From: Bacteroidales bacterium | GTDB lineage: Bacteria; Bacteroidota; Bacteroidia; Bacteroidales; UBA4181 | Assembly (NCBI GenBank): GCA_031260845.1 | Contig: JAISKR010000069.1 | Coordinates: 1-7,276, forward strand | Reading direction: 5' to 3' | Length of the DNA: 7,276 nt | Shown: in pieces, positions 5,138 through 7,276 of the stretch | How the letters are laid out: each line of letters begins with the position of its first letter | Position numbering within the stretch: the first letter of the stretch is position 1 | Notes under the pieces: model-generated | What the model was told of the DNA's origin: nothing | Database searches by the model: none | What the model saw: the letters and a program-made list of their open reading frames with translations, nothing else | Program-made: the position numbers and the translations under genes

Positions 5138-7276
5138 ATGTCCGTTTTATACAGAATACGATTTTGCGGTATCTTGATAGTGTTGAGTATGCTCTGTCAG
5201 ATGGGCTTGTCCCAAAATGCTAATCGGCGTACGCGCCCTACCGTCGGATTGGTGTTGAGCGGCGGCGGCGCCAAAGGAATGGCGCACGTTGGCGTGCTGA
5301 AAGTGTTGGAAGAAGTAGGTATGCCGATTGACTATATCGGCGGAACGAGTATGGGCAGCATTGTTGGCGGCTTGTATTCCATAGGATATACGGCAGGACA
5401 ATTGGAAACTTATATGCTCGAGAAAGACTGGACAAATCTGTTGACAGATAGGGTATTGCGCAAAAATATAGTCATTTACGAAAAGGATGACCGTAAAAAA
5501 TATTGGCTGCAATTCCCCTTATCGCAACGCAAACTCAAACTGCCCAAAGGGGTGCTCACCGGTCAGAATGTGACCAATTTATTTACGGAGTTGGCAAGTC
5601 CCGCCTACCGAGAACAGGATTTCAGAAGGTTTCGCATACCTTTCTTATGTGTAGCCACCGACCTCAAAACCGGAGATGAAGTAGTACTTGAACAAGGAGA
5701 ACTTCCAAGAGCCATGCGGGCAAGTATGGCAATCCCATCCGTATTTATGCCCGAAGAAATAGACGGCAAAATCCTTTTCGACGGTGGATTGGTGAACAAT
5801 TTTCCTGCCGATAGAATATTTAACAAGCAGATAGACATTCTGATAGGGGTGGACGTCACAGAACAACATCCGGAAGGAGTCGAATTGGACAATATGTATC
5901 AGATTGCAGAGCAGGTCGTTTTCATGACGTCCATTCCCTTTAAGGAAGCAGGTAAAACTTTATGCAAAATAGTGATTATTCCCGAAATTTCGGAATATAA
6001 AGCCGCCAGTTTCAATGCCACCGACAGCCTGATTGTGAGAGGTGAAAGGGCTGCCCGCAAACAATATGCCGAACTGAAAGCGCTGGCTGATTCGCTCAAT
6101 AAAATGGAGATTCCGTCCTCGATACAACCCGATTGCGCCCAACCTTTGCCGCAATTTCATGTAAAAAAGATAACAATGTCGGAATTGACGAGCGCTACAC
6201 CGAATTATGTGCTAACGAAATTAGGCATCGAAGAGGATTCCGATTTAACGTTCGCCGAGTTGAACAAAGCGGTGGAACGACTGAAAGGTACGCTGCTTTT
6301 CGCATCCATCACTTACCATCTGTTGCCTTCGCCGGATGATGAACAATCCGTCATTCTTCAATTTGATTTGATTGAACAAAGCAACAATAGTTTTAGCGTT
6401 GGGTTACATTATGATAAAGAATATCAGGCTGCGTTGCTGCTTAATTTAACGTTCAGAAATGTGCTGTTAAACAATTCCAAGGCACAACTCAACCTTGCTG
6501 TGGGCGAAAATCCGGCACTCTCATTTTCGTATCTTCACAGTCCCAATTTTCGCCCCTTCGGGAAGGATGCTCCCAAAGAATACAGGTATCCCGAATGGCT
6601 CTTCAATTTTGACGTCTATCAGCGCAGTTACGATAATTATGATGGAAAACAAAAAGTAGGAAGATTCGACTGTACTGAAATCACAAGCGGATTTCAACTG
6701 CAATTCACGCCAACCCTTAGCAGCATTGTGGGACTTGGAGTGATTGGCGATTATTCCTTCCGCAAGTCAAGATATGAAACCACCCGTTCTGTCGCTAACA
6801 GCCATTATACCTTTTTGACGTATCAATTATTTTATGAACGGGACTCCTATAATGAAGATTATTTCCCCACCACAGGCAGTTATTTGCGTTTTGAAGCCAA
6901 TTACCATAATGGTCTATCGAATGGTATCCGTTCCAAACATCTGGCTAATGGCATTTTACGAACAAATTTTGCCGCATCACCTACCGGCAGATGGACAATT
7001 CATTCGGGTGTGAATATGGCTACTACCTTTGGTGGTGGCATATCTGACCCATTTCTGGTGTATGCCGGAGGGTTCCCCGACAAATTATACCGCAACGAAT
7101 TTCGTTTCACAGGCGTCAATTTCATGCAGAAATCGGGGAATAATTTGGTCGTTGTGCATTTCAACCATCAAATAAGACTTTGGAGCAATATTTACGCTAC
7201 TCTCCGCACCGATTTCGGCAAAATGGAAGATGAAATTGTGGAACTCTTTGAACCTGCTGATTATATGCTGGGCTAC
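5138..7276 (+). CDS. Patatin-like phospholipase fused to POTRA and Omp85-type beta-barrel (type Vd-like), 3'-truncated
   Basis: The frame is open from ATG 5138 to the window edge (713 residues, no stop). A signal peptide is seen (basic MSVLYRIR, hydrophobic 9-24, likely cut after S25). The patatin domain follows: oxyanion loop GGGAKG (42-47), nucleophile GTSMG with S71, and DGG with catalytic D215, so the Ser/Asp dyad is intact. About 340-414 resembles one POTRA domain (HVKKITM ... FDLIEQ). From about 417 onward, alternating aromatic and polar residues form repeated beta strands of an Omp85/surface-antigen barrel, including SPNFRPFG and YFPTTGSYLRFEANY. The architecture matches Pseudomonas PlpD, the type Vd autotransporter with phospholipase A activity. 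In Bacteroidota the patatin may stay attached to the outer membrane. By comparison with that family only a few tens of residues should be missing. It starts 24 nt after psd with no promoter or SD visible, so it is probably co-transcribed. Confidence 0.92.
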   Translation, partial: MSVLYRIRFCGILIVLSMLCQMGLSQNANRRTRPTVGLVLSGGGAKGMAHVGVLKVLEEVGMPIDYIGGTSMGSIVGGLYSIGYTAGQLETYMLEKDWTNLLTDRVLRKNIVIYEKDDRKKYWLQFPLSQRKLKLPKGVLTGQNVTNLFTELASPAYREQDFRRFRIPFLCVATDLKTGDEVVLEQGELPRAMRASMAIPSVFMPEEIDGKILFDGGLVNNFPADRIFNKQIDILIGVDVTEQHPEGVELDNMYQIAEQVVFMTSIPFKEAGKTLCKIVIIPEISEYKAASFNATDSLIVRGERAARKQYAELKALADSLNKMEIPSSIQPDCAQPLPQFHVKKITMSELTSATPNYVLTKLGIEEDSDLTFAELNKAVERLKGTLLFASITYHLLPSPDDEQSVILQFDLIEQSNNSFSVGLHYDKEYQAALLLNLTFRNVLLNNSKAQLNLAVGENPALSFSYLHSPNFRPFGKDAPKEYRYPEWLFNFDVYQRSYDNYDGKQKVGRFDCTEITSGFQLQFTPTLSSIVGLGVIGDYSFRKSRYETTRSVANSHYTFLTYQLFYERDSYNEDYFPTTGSYLRFEANYHNGLSNGIRSKHLANGILRTNFAASPTGRWTIHSGVNMATTFGGGISDPFLVYAGGFPDKLYRNEFRFTGVNFMQKSGNNLVVVHFNHQIRLWSNIYATLRTDFGKMEDEIVELFEPADYMLGY

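Noticed and set aside
5195..5197. Cys20 of the patatin-barrel protein as a lipoprotein cysteine
   Set aside because: The preceding residues (Ser-Met-Leu) do not fit a lipobox, and a normal signal peptidase I site after S25 fits better. A C-terminal barrel also makes a lipid anchor unnecessary.
5147..5512. Open reading frame of 121 codons on the minus strand
   Set aside because: It is antisense to the signal peptide and catalytic motifs of the patatin gene, which are clearly real.

Overview
The window looks like chromosomal DNA from a member of the Bacteroidota, probably Bacteroidales. Three things suggest this. A textbook Bacteroidota promoter (TTTG, 18 nt, TAnnTTTG) precedes the second gene. 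None of the genes has a clear Shine-Dalgarno sequence. The protein architectures (a TerB-like/FHA-like/ABCG-type transporter of about 1000 residues, a short-form phosphatidylserine decarboxylase, and a patatin fused to an Omp85-type barrel) are ones I associate with this phylum. All genes are on the + strand, and the assignment rests on motifs and architecture, not on a database search.

Layout: (1) 1-1189 is the 3' part of a HlyD-type membrane fusion protein of the kind that partners peptide-exporting ABC transporters. Its N-terminal membrane anchor lies outside the window. (2) 1190-1406 is the only sizeable non-coding stretch. It holds two strong hairpins built from the same 7-mer (GTAACAC/GTGTTAC) with the arms exchanged. 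The second has a T-tract and should be a bidirectional terminator. The promoter for the next unit follows. (3) 1407-4457 encodes a 1016-residue fused ABC transporter. (4) 4454-5113 is a phosphatidylserine decarboxylase whose start overlaps the transporter stop (ATGA). (5) 5138-7276 starts 24 nt later. It encodes a secreted patatin-like phospholipase joined to a POTRA-like segment and an outer-membrane beta-barrel, and it runs off the end of the window.

Genes 3-5 read as one operon driven by the promoter at 1340-1369. Its content suggests a cell-envelope theme: an inner-membrane ABC transporter of unknown substrate, the enzyme that makes phosphatidylethanolamine in the inner membrane, and a phospholipase tethered to or secreted through the outer membrane. 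A link to phospholipid homeostasis or transport is inference. I found no mobile element, CRISPR array, RNA gene or clearly foreign segment. The most unusual items are the arm-swapped hairpin pair, the ABC/decarboxylase/patatin gene order, and the multi-domain build of the ABC protein.
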